Source: Methanobacteriota archaeon (GTDB lineage Archaea > Thermoplasmatota > Poseidoniia > Poseidoniales > SP79). Taken from it: 35,368 nucleotides of DNA. This document shows positions 6,772-12,557 of the stretch, in pieces. The translations under genes and the position numbers were made by a program. The notes under the pieces are model-generated. The model was given only the letters and a program-made list of their open reading frames with translations. It ran no database searches and had not been told where the DNA came from. Numbering within the stretch: the first letter of the stretch is position 1; every line of letters starts with the position of its first letter. The stretch lies in contig PAZI01000027.1 of NCBI GenBank assembly GCA_002715545.1, forward strand, positions 243,193-278,560, written 5' to 3'.

Positions 6772-7620
6772 CTAACTGTTATACCATTTTGTTATTTTTG
6801 CAACGGATTCTGGCAATCCTGTCTTTTTCCCAATCTCTATCCCAGCGCCGTCTTCCCACGGTATGACCATATCGGTAAGCTCTGTCTGAAAGCCATTTAT
6901 CAAGAGTCTAACAAGTTGATCCGGCCCACTTGAAAAGGCCCCGCCCTTAATAGCCCATGGCGTTTCTTTAATCAATTTCTTCTCTAATTCGCGTATTACA
7001 TCGTAATCGTCCTGAAGTTTCTCATAATGAGGAATTGCACCCATCAATTTAAACTCTTCAATATGCTTATTACGTCTAGTAACTTCAAGTTCGAATACTT
7101 CAGGAAACTTCTTAAAGAAACTGATCCAATCTCCAGAAAGCTTAACCAAACGCTGCACATAATCTGTATATCCTAACTTTTTTAAAATAGGATCATTCGC
7201 AGTGTTAAGTGCCGACTGGCCTCCGATCATGACAGCTTCCTTAAATCGCTCTATACTGTCAAATTCCGCAGGAGATATATCGGGAAAGGATTCTCTTTGC
7301 TTTTTGTAATACTTGCTTCTATAACCCTTTTGCTTTAAAGGTTTAAGAGCTCCCATCAGTTTGTACCCAACCTCCCGTGTTGGTTCTATTTTACTGTAAT
7401 CTCCACCGAATGCTTTCAAAGCATCCCTAGTCATCTCAGGGTCGCCGACGCTATCGAGCTCGAAATACTGATTAAGCATGCTGATATCTTCCGGTGTTAG
7501 TCCTGCCTGAGCGATGGCAACCCTTACTTCCTCGGCAGGATAGTTGGGGTTAATTAACCGATCGTCAAGCTCGACAGATTCAATAAGCAAACACCTGATA
7601 TATTCACGTAAAAGCTGCAA
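6772..7620 (-). CDS. 282-aa array member with divergent leader (member 19)
   Basis: The longest member. Its N-terminus MQLLREYIRCLLIESVELDD is a degenerate leader. Glu14 falls at the same residue as in the standard leader and is preceded by L-I, so L-I-E keeps the (I/L)-x-E rule. The body is largely helical and charged, with a basic LKPLKQKGYRSKYYKKQRES segment around residues 90-110 and a long DDYDVIRELEKKLIKETP helix near residue 210. No enzyme motif is visible. Confidence 0.87.
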   Translation of the reverse strand: MQLLREYIRCLLIESVELDDRLINPNYPAEEVRVAIAQAGLTPEDISMLNQYFELDSVGDPEMTRDALKAFGGDYSKIEPTREVGYKLMGALKPLKQKGYRSKYYKKQRESFPDISPAEFDSIERFKEAVMIGGQSALNTANDPILKKLGYTDYVQRLVKLSGDWISFFKKFPEVFELEVTRRNKHIEEFKLMGAIPHYEKLQDDYDVIRELEKKLIKETPWAIKGGAFSSGPDQLVRLLINGFQTELTDMVIPWEDGAGIEIGKKTGLPESVAKITKWYNS

Positions 7621-7629
7621 TGGTATATC

Positions 7630-7911
7630 CTACATTCCTTCGTCTTCTCGAGCAAACTGAATGAGCGCCTCAATGTCTCTCAGGATTCTTTGTGTCAAGT
7701 CAAAACCACCTTGCATTACGGCTGCTTTGAACTCCATAAGATCAGATAACTGCATCTGGTCCATCTCTTCCTGGATTGGCTCGTATGCAACATCCAGCAT
7801 TTCTGGGATATCAACTCCGCCAACTGATGCCTGATAGCCTGTCTCTTCGCGAAGGATACGATTTTTCTCTTCCCTGATAATTCTTCTTAATTGTCGTTTT
7901 GTGATTTTCAT
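7630..7911 (-). CDS. MKITK-leader protein, 93 aa (array member 20)
   Basis: The start is at the leader MKITKRQLRRIIREEKNRIL. The in-frame extension to 7989 lies inside member 21 and is rejected. The acidic body has GGVDIPEMLDVAYEPIQEEM and a helical MEFKAAVMQGGFDLTQRILR segment. The VDIP motif is shared with member 7. Confidence 0.87.
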   Translation of the reverse strand: MKITKRQLRRIIREEKNRILREETGYQASVGGVDIPEMLDVAYEPIQEEMDQMQLSDLMEFKAAVMQGGFDLTQRILRDIEALIQFAREDEGM

Positions 7912-7912
7912 A

Positions 7913-8176
7913 TTATCTTGCTCCGTGTAAAACCATAGCCATGGCCTTGAAAACTCTCGATTTAATGCCGGGTGACCTGAAGTCTCCACCTATTCGCTCT
8001 GCTTGAGTATGCACTTTTGCAATAAGCCCTTCTAGATCACGAACTACCTCTTGGGTCAGCTCGTCTTCGAGGTCTACCTCATCATCAGATATTGAGCCGT
8101 CGGGATTCATTTCTAAAACAAGCCTAGCTTTCTCTTCCCTGATAATTCTTCGAAGTTGTCGTTTGGTAATTTTCAT
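7913..8176 (-). CDS. MKITK-leader protein, 87 aa (array member 21)
   Basis: The leader MKITKRQLRRIIREEKARLV is followed by an Asp/Glu-rich linker (GSISDDEVDLEDELTQE) and a helix (VVRDLEGLIAKVHTQAERIG). A basic C-terminus (SRVFKAMAMVLHGAR) completes it. Function unknown. Confidence 0.88.
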   Translation of the reverse strand: MKITKRQLRRIIREEKARLVLEMNPDGSISDDEVDLEDELTQEVVRDLEGLIAKVHTQAERIGGDFRSPGIKSRVFKAMAMVLHGAR

Positions 8177-8557
8177 TTATCTACTCCCATAGTATTTGCC
8201 GGCGAACGCGCCTTTGAGCTTGCTCGGATCAAGTTTCTTACCTCGACCACTATCACTAGGTGCCTGCATTTTCGGTAAACCAGCATCCACCTGTGCCTCG
8301 TTGTATCCCCGCATGTATTCTTCATCAGGTAGTTGAGGTCGAATGCCAGCAAGCGAATCTTCTCGACCGAGATCATAGCTGTCAACTTCATCCGGACCGT
8401 AACCTGCTGGAGTAACGTCCTTTATTTCGTAACCCATTGGGTTGTGAACTTTAGCAGAACCGTCTTTATTGAAGTGTTTTTTAAGATGCGGTGGCAGCGC
8501 CTCGTTAATTACTGCTTCACGAATGATTCTTCGCAGTTGTCGCTTGGTGATCTTCAT
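8177..8557 (-). CDS. MKITK-leader protein, 126 aa, first of the array (member 22)
   Basis: This is the most upstream array gene, with AAGGCGG before its ATG. The leader is MKITKRQLRRIIREAVINEA. The body is Gly/Asp/Pro-rich and probably extended: KHFNKDGSAKVHNPMGYEIK, then DSYDLGREDSLAGIRPQLPD, ending in a basic SKLKGAFAGKYYGSR. The GREDSLAG/YMRGYNEAQ part resembles short helical repeats seen in other phage proteins of unknown role. No promoter of the local family precedes it. Confidence 0.87.
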   Translation of the reverse strand: MKITKRQLRRIIREAVINEALPPHLKKHFNKDGSAKVHNPMGYEIKDVTPAGYGPDEVDSYDLGREDSLAGIRPQLPDEEYMRGYNEAQVDAGLPKMQAPSDSGRGKKLDPSKLKGAFAGKYYGSR

Positions 8558-8928
8558 TGTTTAACCGCCTTTATTATCATCACTTTGCATGAGACCGGCA
8601 GCATAAACTGAACTAGTTGCTAATATGCCGATCCCATTTTATTTTATAGTGGGCACAGACCAAACAATCCCACTTACATTCTTTAAATATGCAATATAAT
8701 TGTATTAATGACAGGCCTTTTAGTAAAAAAAACAATTAAGCGGGACGCTCGGGGCACAGGGACTTTTCACTTTATTGCGCCGGGACGGCGATTCACTCAC
8801 TTTTTTTGGGCCGGAGGCCGGAGAACGCACCTGGTTTTCTACCGGGAGGCAGGCCGAGCGCAACTTGGTCTCGCCCGGGCGTCCTAACGCCCCACTCGCC
8901 AAGGACAGGGAGGGTAACGTGTGATTCC
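8558..8928 (-). other. Gene-poor stretch upstream of the leader array
   Basis: No convincing gene is seen. A frame lacking a start codon (8561-8638) encodes the signal-peptide-like ILATSSVYAAGLMQSDDNKG. An ATG at 8637 is one base out of frame with it, so it may be a broken gene. TATAAAATA near 8645 is close to the T4-type late motif TATAAATA and could drive the array, but this is weak. Near 8720-8745 a short AGCG/CGCT hairpin is followed by an eight-T run on the minus strand, a possible terminator for the 10097-8929 operon. Confidence 0.45.
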
Positions 8929-9105
8929 CTAATCGGCGGATTCGAGATCCAGGGAGCGAAAAAGACATAGGTAACCTCCGGGATACTCGACCCATGTGCC
9001 CTCTTTCACATGAGCATAAACAATACCTAGGACCTTGGGTCCAGGATAGCCCTCACCTCGAATCGGGGGGTAGATACCCCATACCAAAGAGCCTTTTTTA
9101 AACAT
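8929..9105 (-). CDS. SH3/KOW-like small protein, 58 aa
   Basis: The start MFKKGSLVWGIYPPIRGEGY has the K-x-G-x-L-V opening of the second repeated family. A strand pattern follows (KVLGIVYAHVKEGTWVEYPG) with G-I-V and W-V as in its relatives, and it ends FRSLDLESAD. The gene overlaps the upstream one by eight bases. The DNA is richer in G+C than most of the window. The specific role is unknown. Confidence 0.7.
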   Translation of the reverse strand: MFKKGSLVWGIYPPIRGEGYPGPKVLGIVYAHVKEGTWVEYPGGYLCLFRSLDLESAD

Positions 9106-9325
9106 CGTAAAACCCCCGCCGCATGCGCGTCGTCAAATAATCACGCCAGATCGTCTTCACACCCTCATCGGGCGTCATCACCCGGCCGAAGCCGGGGCTT
9201 CCACCTCGAGCACCCAAGTACACCATAGGAGTTAGAGCTTCCCAATGCCGACAATACCACTCATCCTCCAGCGTGTTCTTGTGTTTCGGCGCTCTTAGGC
9301 GAACAATGGTACCCGCTTCCATCAT
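9098..9325 (-). CDS. SH3/KOW-like small protein, 75 aa
   Basis: The start is chosen at MMEAGTIVRLRAPKHKNT, after GGAG; the longer frame to 9367 has no ribosome site. E-A-G-T-I-V-R-L corresponds to the K-V-G-D-L-V-R opening of the SH3-like family. The C-terminal half (GVKTIWRDYLTTRMRRGFYD) is basic and helical, unlike most relatives. The start overlaps the upstream gene by four bases. Confidence 0.65.
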   Translation of the reverse strand: MMEAGTIVRLRAPKHKNTLEDEWYCRHWEALTPMVYLGARGGSPGFGRVMTPDEGVKTIWRDYLTTRMRRGFYDV

Positions 9326-9612
9326 GGTCTCCTTACTCGAGCATAGCCCTCTAAGCATAGCCGCCACCCCCGCCGAGGATTGCCTTCATCTACACGCTCC
9401 CAAAGGCGTCCAGCGTACGCCGTGCCACCCGCTCGTGTTCGATTTCGATAGAAGTAATCGGTCAACCAGCCAGGGGGTGCCGACTCCATCCCGCGAGAGC
9501 GGGCGAGAGCATCGCGGATTTCTCCGCTTCGGGCGCCCGGCTTCTCGTATAGGTATTGGGCGATGAAATCGATGTTATATCCACGATAAGGTTGTCTTGG
9601 CCGAGTTGGCAT
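9322..9612 (-). CDS. Possible winged-helix protein, 96 aa
   Basis: The start is MPTRPRQPYRGYNIDFIAQY, after GAGGAG. The order of a helix (IDFIAQYLYEKPG), a second helix (SGEIRDALARSRG), a helix around WLTDYFYRNR, and LWERVDEG..RRGWRL as strand-turn-strand is typical of winged helix-turn-helix DNA-binding domains. If correct, it is a small phage regulator. The assignment is by pattern only. Confidence 0.6.
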   Translation of the reverse strand: MPTRPRQPYRGYNIDFIAQYLYEKPGARSGEIRDALARSRGMESAPPGWLTDYFYRNRTRAGGTAYAGRLWERVDEGNPRRGWRLCLEGYARVRRP

Positions 9613-9613
9613 G

Positions 9614-9928
9614 TTAGTCTTTCTCCTCAAGGATTAGTTCAGGAAGCTCTCCACCGACCTGGCCGCCATGGGCCTCAACCACCGCAAGGATGATTTCACT
9701 CGGGACATAGCCGTATACCGTATCCGTCGGCCGATCGGGTTCTTCTGCATAGGGGCGTAATAGCACGTCCAGGTGACTTGGGTAACCCACTTCAACGCTA
9801 TACCATGGACCTGTATTATTGCGTGGGCTGCAGTAGTTGTACCGGCTGGCCTGGACTGACATGTTAAAGCCATCGGCGCAGTGAACTGCCTCCCACTCTG
9901 GCCGGCCGGAGCTATTGTATTTAGGCAT
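9614..9928 (-). CDS. Unknown protein, 104 aa
   Basis: Begins MPKYNSSGRPEWEAVHCADG. The middle looks beta-rich with many aromatics (NNTGPWYSVEVGYPSHLDVL). The C-terminus has a helix (PSEIILAVVEAHGGQVGGEL) and an acidic end. No family recognised. The ATG overlaps the stop of the 58-aa gene upstream. G+C-rich codons. Confidence 0.7.
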   Translation of the reverse strand: MPKYNSSGRPEWEAVHCADGFNMSVQASRYNYCSPRNNTGPWYSVEVGYPSHLDVLLRPYAEEPDRPTDTVYGYVPSEIILAVVEAHGGQVGGELPELILEEKD

Positions 9929-10097
9929 TTTCTTTTCCTCTCTCTTGGGTCATTTCAAATTCGGCGGCTCGAAGAGCCCAGTACACTAAGTCTTCATTCA
10001 TTCCCTGGGCAAGGAGGTCTTGGGCGATCGCTATTGGGGCTTGTCCCATCATGGCTCTCTGCTTGATTCTGGTTATTAGTCGCTCGAGTCCCTGCAT
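9921..10097 (-). CDS. Unknown helical protein, 58 aa, first gene after a promoter
   Basis: Translated from ATG 10097 with GGAAGGAAC just upstream, about 25 bases below the -10 box of the 10122-10150 promoter. The peptide is helical (MQGLERLITRIKQRAMMGQA, then IAIAQDLLAQGMNEDLVYWA). It overlaps the next gene by eight bases. Likely a small DNA- or protein-binding helical bundle; nothing more can be said. Confidence 0.7.
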   Translation of the reverse strand: MQGLERLITRIKQRAMMGQAPIAIAQDLLAQGMNEDLVYWALRAAEFEMTQERGKENA

Positions 10098-10121
10098 TCT
10101 TGTTCCTTCCTTTATAGTAGT

Positions 10122-10150
10122 ATTATATCATCCCCTGAAAAATATTGCAC
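10122..10150 (-). promoter_or_regulatory. Promoter GTGCAA-17-TATAAT
   Basis: On the minus strand GTGCAA (10150-10145) is followed by 17 bases and TGA-TATAAT (extended -10). It matches the repeated promoter family in this window and precedes the 10097-8929 genes. Confidence 0.85.
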
Positions 10151-10217
10151 GACTTTGGGCGCATGTTTAGTACTTTCACAAAACTCACTAGTCATAAGGG
10201 TGTCATAAGGCATTTGT

Positions 10218-10247
10218 TTTCAAAATTTTCTCGGGAAATTTTTTTGA
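10218..10247 (+). repeat. Direct repeat copy 1 (with 10294-10320)
   Basis: TTTCAAAAT, then CTCGGGAAATTTTT, is repeated with few changes at 10294-10320, where it reads TTTCAAAAT then CTCCGAGAAATTTTTGA. Spacing between the copies is about 76 bases. Confidence 0.6.
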
Positions 10248-10293
10248 CTTTTGGTACTTTCTATTTTAAATTGCGTGCGATATTTGCGTCCGG

Positions 10294-10320
10294 TTTCAAA
10301 ATGCTCCGAGAAATTTTTGA
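10294..10320 (+). repeat. Direct repeat copy 2 (with 10218-10247)
   Basis: Second copy of the A/T-rich element. Both contain a CTC-n-G-n-GAAATTTTT core. Confidence 0.6.
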
Positions 10321-10371
10321 GCCTTGCCTTGCGCACCGCGCCCCCCAGAAGCCCCACAGAGTATCCCTGGC

Positions 10372-10387
10372 GGCCCCAGAAGGGGCC
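10372..10387 (+). terminator. G+C-rich hairpin followed by T run
   Basis: GGCCCC-AGAA-GGGGCC forms a six-base-pair stem with a four-base loop, followed on the plus strand by ATTTTTA. It looks like an intrinsic terminator for plus-strand transcripts, yet no plus-strand gene lies before it, so it may have another role. Confidence 0.35.
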
Positions 10388-10563
10388 ATTTTTAGGCTAT
10401 TTGGGGCCCCTCTCTAAGGCCCCCTCTGGGGCCCCCTACCACCATCCAGTGTAGCATGTATAGCTTCATAAGCCATTGGAACCATTACGCTTTTCGATAG
10501 CTTATGTCATAAGTCATATGACACGGGATGGCTTATATGTCATAACATGTCACAGTTATAACA

Positions 10564-10785
10564 CTAGTCACAGCGCTGCGATGACTCCGGATAGCTGAGA
10601 TACTGGGGCGACCACGCGACGACTGTACCGCAGGGACTGAGACACTCGACTTCCTCCAGCATTCCGTCCGGATAGTTGACTGCCTTGTGCTCTATTACTA
10701 TCCAGAGTCCGAAGTTCTCATCCGACTCTACCTGGATGTTGACTATTACTATCTCGCCTGTCTTGAACGTGTACCCATACTGCAT
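10564..10785 (-). CDS. SH3/KOW-like small protein, 73 aa
   Basis: The opening YGYTFKTGEIVIVNIQVESD has the K-x-G-E-I-V pattern of the SH3-like family. LWIVIEHKAV follows, then ECLSPCGTVVAWSPQYLSYP corresponds to the usual final strands. No clear ribosome site precedes the ATG. The neighbours upstream (10884-11087) are separate. Confidence 0.6.
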   Translation of the reverse strand: MQYGYTFKTGEIVIVNIQVESDENFGLWIVIEHKAVNYPDGMLEEVECLSPCGTVVAWSPQYLSYPESSQRCD

Positions 10786-10883
10786 GTAAAGATTTTATTT
10801 TTAGCCGCGCAAGAGTTTATTCTTCTTTTGTAAAACCTTCCAGCCGGGGTTACTATTAATATAGCTTCCCCGCTCTTTGACAT

Positions 10884-11087
10884 TTAGTTACGCGCCGACC
10901 GTATCACAGCCAGCTTCTCTTCAACCTTGATAGCTTTTAGGATGGGACCTAGGTCTTTGCCGCGCAGCACAACCTTCCCATTCGAGCTGCGACGCGCAGT
11001 CCAGTAACCAGTCCTGGTGTACTTATACCGACGCTCTGTCTCCACAAATTCAATAATGAATCCCTTATGTTTGAATGTGTTTGACAT
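10884..11087 (-). CDS. Unknown small basic protein, 67 aa
   Basis: Begins MSNTFKHKGFIIEFVETERR and runs through strands (YKYTRTGYWTARRSSNGKVV) to a C-terminal helix (LGPILKAIKVEEKLAVIRSA). The strand-strand-strand-helix layout is like the 61-aa protein at 11525-11710, so the two may be paralogues. AGGATGC lies before the ATG. Confidence 0.65.
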   Translation of the reverse strand: MSNTFKHKGFIIEFVETERRYKYTRTGYWTARRSSNGKVVLRGKDLGPILKAIKVEEKLAVIRSARN

Positions 11088-11137
11088 TGTAGCATCCTAA
11101 GCCATTAATTTTATTACGTTTTTAGAGCGATTAAAAA

Positions 11138-11273
11138 TAGGGACTCACCGAACGCCCGCATATTTTATCCGAGCAACAGATTCAAACTCTCTGTCTTCCC
11201 TCCCGTTGCGGTGATCAGTGCGCGTTGGGTTTGATGAGGGTCTGACTTTCAAAGCCAGCCAGCTGAATCCCTA
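11138..11273 (-). ncRNA. Candidate structured RNA
   Basis: On the minus strand TAGGGATTCA (11273-11264) pairs with TGAGTCCCTA (11147-11138) over ten base pairs, including one G-U that would not pair in the plus-strand RNA. A nested stem CACCG(C)AACG / CGTTCGGTG (11213-11204 with 11054+ offset at 11054 excluded; actual partner 11154-11146) lies just inside. The closing stem is followed by TTTTTA. An internal CTGGC-TTTGAAA-GTCAG hairpin resembles an anticodon arm, but no full cloverleaf fits. Two GAAA-loop hairpins lie just upstream. Identity unknown. Confidence 0.4.
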
Positions 11274-11308
11274 TATTTAATGGCTCTAATGTAGAACCCA
11301 TGGTGCCT

Positions 11309-11340
11309 AGCCTTTCGGCTCCAGACATTTCCGTTTCCGG
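11309..11340 (-). other. Two GNRA-type mini-hairpins
   Basis: AGCC-GAAA-GGCT (11320-11309) and CCG-GAAA-CGG (11340-11331) on the minus strand both close on GAAA tetraloops, common in folded RNAs. They lie directly upstream of the candidate RNA and may belong to it. Confidence 0.35.
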
Positions 11341-11368
11341 TAGAGTGAGCAGTGCACCCATGGATTGT

Positions 11369-11488
11369 TTAGTGGATAAAACCGAAGTACCCACACGCTA
11401 CAGCACCGCCGACAATAACAAAGTCAGCCACCAAATGTGTGACTGGCCGTGATGCTTGATTAATAAAATAATTTTTAATACGATTCAT
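11369..11488 (-). CDS. 39-aa single-helix membrane peptide
   Basis: AGGGGATATC precedes ATG 11488. The peptide starts polar (MNRIKNYFINQASRPVTHL) and ends in a hydrophobic Gly-rich helix (VADFVIVGGAVACGYFGFIH). It is one of many tiny membrane peptides in this window. The function is unknown. Confidence 0.6.
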   Translation of the reverse strand: MNRIKNYFINQASRPVTHLVADFVIVGGAVACGYFGFIH

Positions 11489-11524
11489 GATATCCCCTAA
11501 GTGGTTGATTCTATTAACTTTTTC

Positions 11525-11710
11525 TTATCGGCTACGAACTACGAAGTCCGCATTCTTTTCCCGGAGGAAAGACTTCAGAGAACTGAGTGACTTCCGGGTG
11601 TATACTTCTCGCGATCCGTCAGCCCGTGTATGGACTGCAGTGTAGTAACTGTTGCTACCAGCTTCCCGGTAGTTGATGTCGAACATTTTGCGTGTTGTTT
11701 CGAATTGCAT
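11525..11710 (-). CDS. Unknown small basic protein, 61 aa
   Basis: First gene after the 11740-11768 promoter. MFDINYREAGSNSYYTAVHT and DGSREVYTRKSLSSLKSFLR suggest three strands and a helix, resembling 10884-11087. No family recognised. Confidence 0.65.
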   Translation of the reverse strand: MQFETTRKMFDINYREAGSNSYYTAVHTRADGSREVYTRKSLSSLKSFLREKNADFVVRSR

Positions 11711-11739
11711 TTGGTTAATCCTTTATTCTTTATATTATT

Positions 11740-11768
11740 ATTATACCACACTATCTGGACTATTGCAC
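11740..11768 (-). promoter_or_regulatory. Promoter GTGCAA-17-TATAAT
   Basis: GTGCAA (11768-11763), a 17-base spacer, and TGG-TATAAT (11745-11740 for the hexamer) on the minus strand. It drives 11710-10564. Confidence 0.85.
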
Positions 11769-11786
11769 GATATTCAGATGTTTTTA

Positions 11787-12119
11787 TTATCTTCGTGCGG
11801 TTTTCCAAACCTGAGCATCTAGTAACTTCCGGAGCTCCTTGTCATGACGGATGCGCTTATGAGCACCGGAAAGGGTGGCATCAGCTAACCAACCATCTTC
11901 ACCTAGGTTCATATCCTCACGACGGACAAGGAGCGTACCAGCGTCAAAGAAGTTAACGAGGCAGTGCTTACCTTTACCGTTCCAGAATACTTCCTTGACT
12001 TCACCTTTACCCCAGAGCTCACAGGTAACGTGATCACCAGCGCGAAGTGCAGCGTCCTCAAAGATAACGGATTCGAAAGTTTCCCATTTGTGGATGTGAA
12101 GTGTGTTTTTGTTAGTCAT
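11787..12119 (-). CDS. Protein with UvrD/PcrA-like Tudor domain, 110 aa
   Basis: Residues 27-75 (LRAGDHVTCELWGKGEVKEV, then FWNGKGKHCLVNFFDAGTLL) follow the pattern of the C-terminal Tudor-like domain of UvrD/PcrA helicases: G-D-x-V, W-G-x-G-x-V, G-x-G, V-x-F-x-x-x-G, L. In PcrA that domain binds RNA polymerase. A basic helical tail follows (AHKRIRHDKELRKLLDAQVW). It sits alone behind its own promoter. An RNA polymerase or nucleic-acid contact is a reasonable guess. No helicase motifs are present. Confidence 0.7.
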   Translation of the reverse strand: MTNKNTLHIHKWETFESVIFEDAALRAGDHVTCELWGKGEVKEVFWNGKGKHCLVNFFDAGTLLVRREDMNLGEDGWLADATLSGAHKRIRHDKELRKLLDAQVWKTARR

Positions 12120-12148
12120 GATTAATTCCTTTATTTAACTTATGATTA

Positions 12149-12178
12149 ATTATATCACAGTTTCAAGGTGTTTTGCAC
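12149..12178 (-). promoter_or_regulatory. Promoter GTGCAA-18-TATAAT
   Basis: GTGCAA (12178-12173) and TGA-TATAAT (hexamer 12154-12149) on the minus strand, with an 18-base spacer, one longer than the others. It serves 11787-12119. Confidence 0.8.
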
Positions 12179-12210
12179 GACTTTATAGTGGTTATTTTTA
12201 CTTTTTTAAA

Positions 12211-12273
12211 GACCGTGGGAGGGCGCCAACCTCCCTAAATATTTCTCCTGTAATACTTGGCGCCCTCCCGGGT
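12211..12273 (-). terminator. Long-stem terminator-like hairpin
   Basis: A perfect 13-bp stem (12257-12269 with 12217-12229) encloses a 27-base loop, extended by GACC/GGTC at the base. On the minus strand it is followed by CTTTAAAAAAG rather than a clean T run. It lies between the end of the MoxR operon and the next promoter, where a terminator is expected. Confidence 0.65.
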
Positions 12274-12280
12274 CAGACAG

Positions 12281-12526
12281 TTAGTCGTTTTCCGTACCGA
12301 ATATGTTTAATTGCTCCAGTCTGTCGTCTCCTTTGGGTACCTTTCGGAGCTGGATACACAGGTCTTCCTGTAACCTGGTTATTGTTTCTCGGTAGTATTC
12401 ACGGACCCAACCATCATTCTGTCCTGCCTGTAGCTGAGCCAATGCTACAACCAGTTGGTCAGCGGCCGACCTCAAATTGCTGACCATATCGACTATATAT
12501 TTTTCTTCCAATTTGCTGTCCTTCAT
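12281..12526 (-). CDS. Small coiled-coil protein, 81 aa
   Basis: Begins MKDSKLEEKYIVDMVSNLRS and is almost wholly helical, with heptad-like leucines (AADQLVVALAQLQAGQ, then YRETITRLQEDLCIQLRKV). It is the last gene of the MoxR operon, before a hairpin. It may be a partner of the ATPase, an inference from position. Confidence 0.65.
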   Translation of the reverse strand: MKDSKLEEKYIVDMVSNLRSAADQLVVALAQLQAGQNDGWVREYYRETITRLQEDLCIQLRKVPKGDDRLEQLNIFGTEND

Positions 12527-12557
12527 ATTAATATTATAAACTACTGTAGTAGGGTGT

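Larger units (their letters stand above)
10151..10563. other. Intergenic repeat-rich region, possible origin or control site
   Basis: No gene is seen in 413 bases. The region holds repeated GTCATAAG sites: two at 10191-10210, a perfect palindrome CTTATG-T-CATAAG at 10501-10513, GTCATATGAC at 10513-10522, and more to 10550. It also has two A/T-rich direct repeats and a G+C-rich block of GGGGCC/GGCCCC elements (10372-10436). Such mixtures are typical of replication origins or multi-site operators, but nothing decides between them. Confidence 0.5.

Noticed and set aside
2683..8557. Reading the periodic leader DNA as a CRISPR or tandem DNA repeat
   Set aside because: The repeats are protein-coding starts at gene-length intervals with silent differences, not uniform spacers.
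8720..8995. Open frame of about 80-90 codons on the minus strand with GGAGGT before an internal ATG
   Set aside because: The product is Ser/Pro/Arg-rich without structure, the GGAGGT is part of the coding sequence of the SH3-like gene ending at 8929, and the frame lies in G+C-rich DNA where long open frames arise by chance.
11138..11360. A tRNA-Ser(UGA) suggested by CTGGC-TTTGAAA-GTCAG and a TTTGAAT loop
   Set aside because: The distances between arms do not allow a cloverleaf, the T-arm stem is imperfect, and there is no 3' CCA-like end. Kept only as a structured-RNA candidate.
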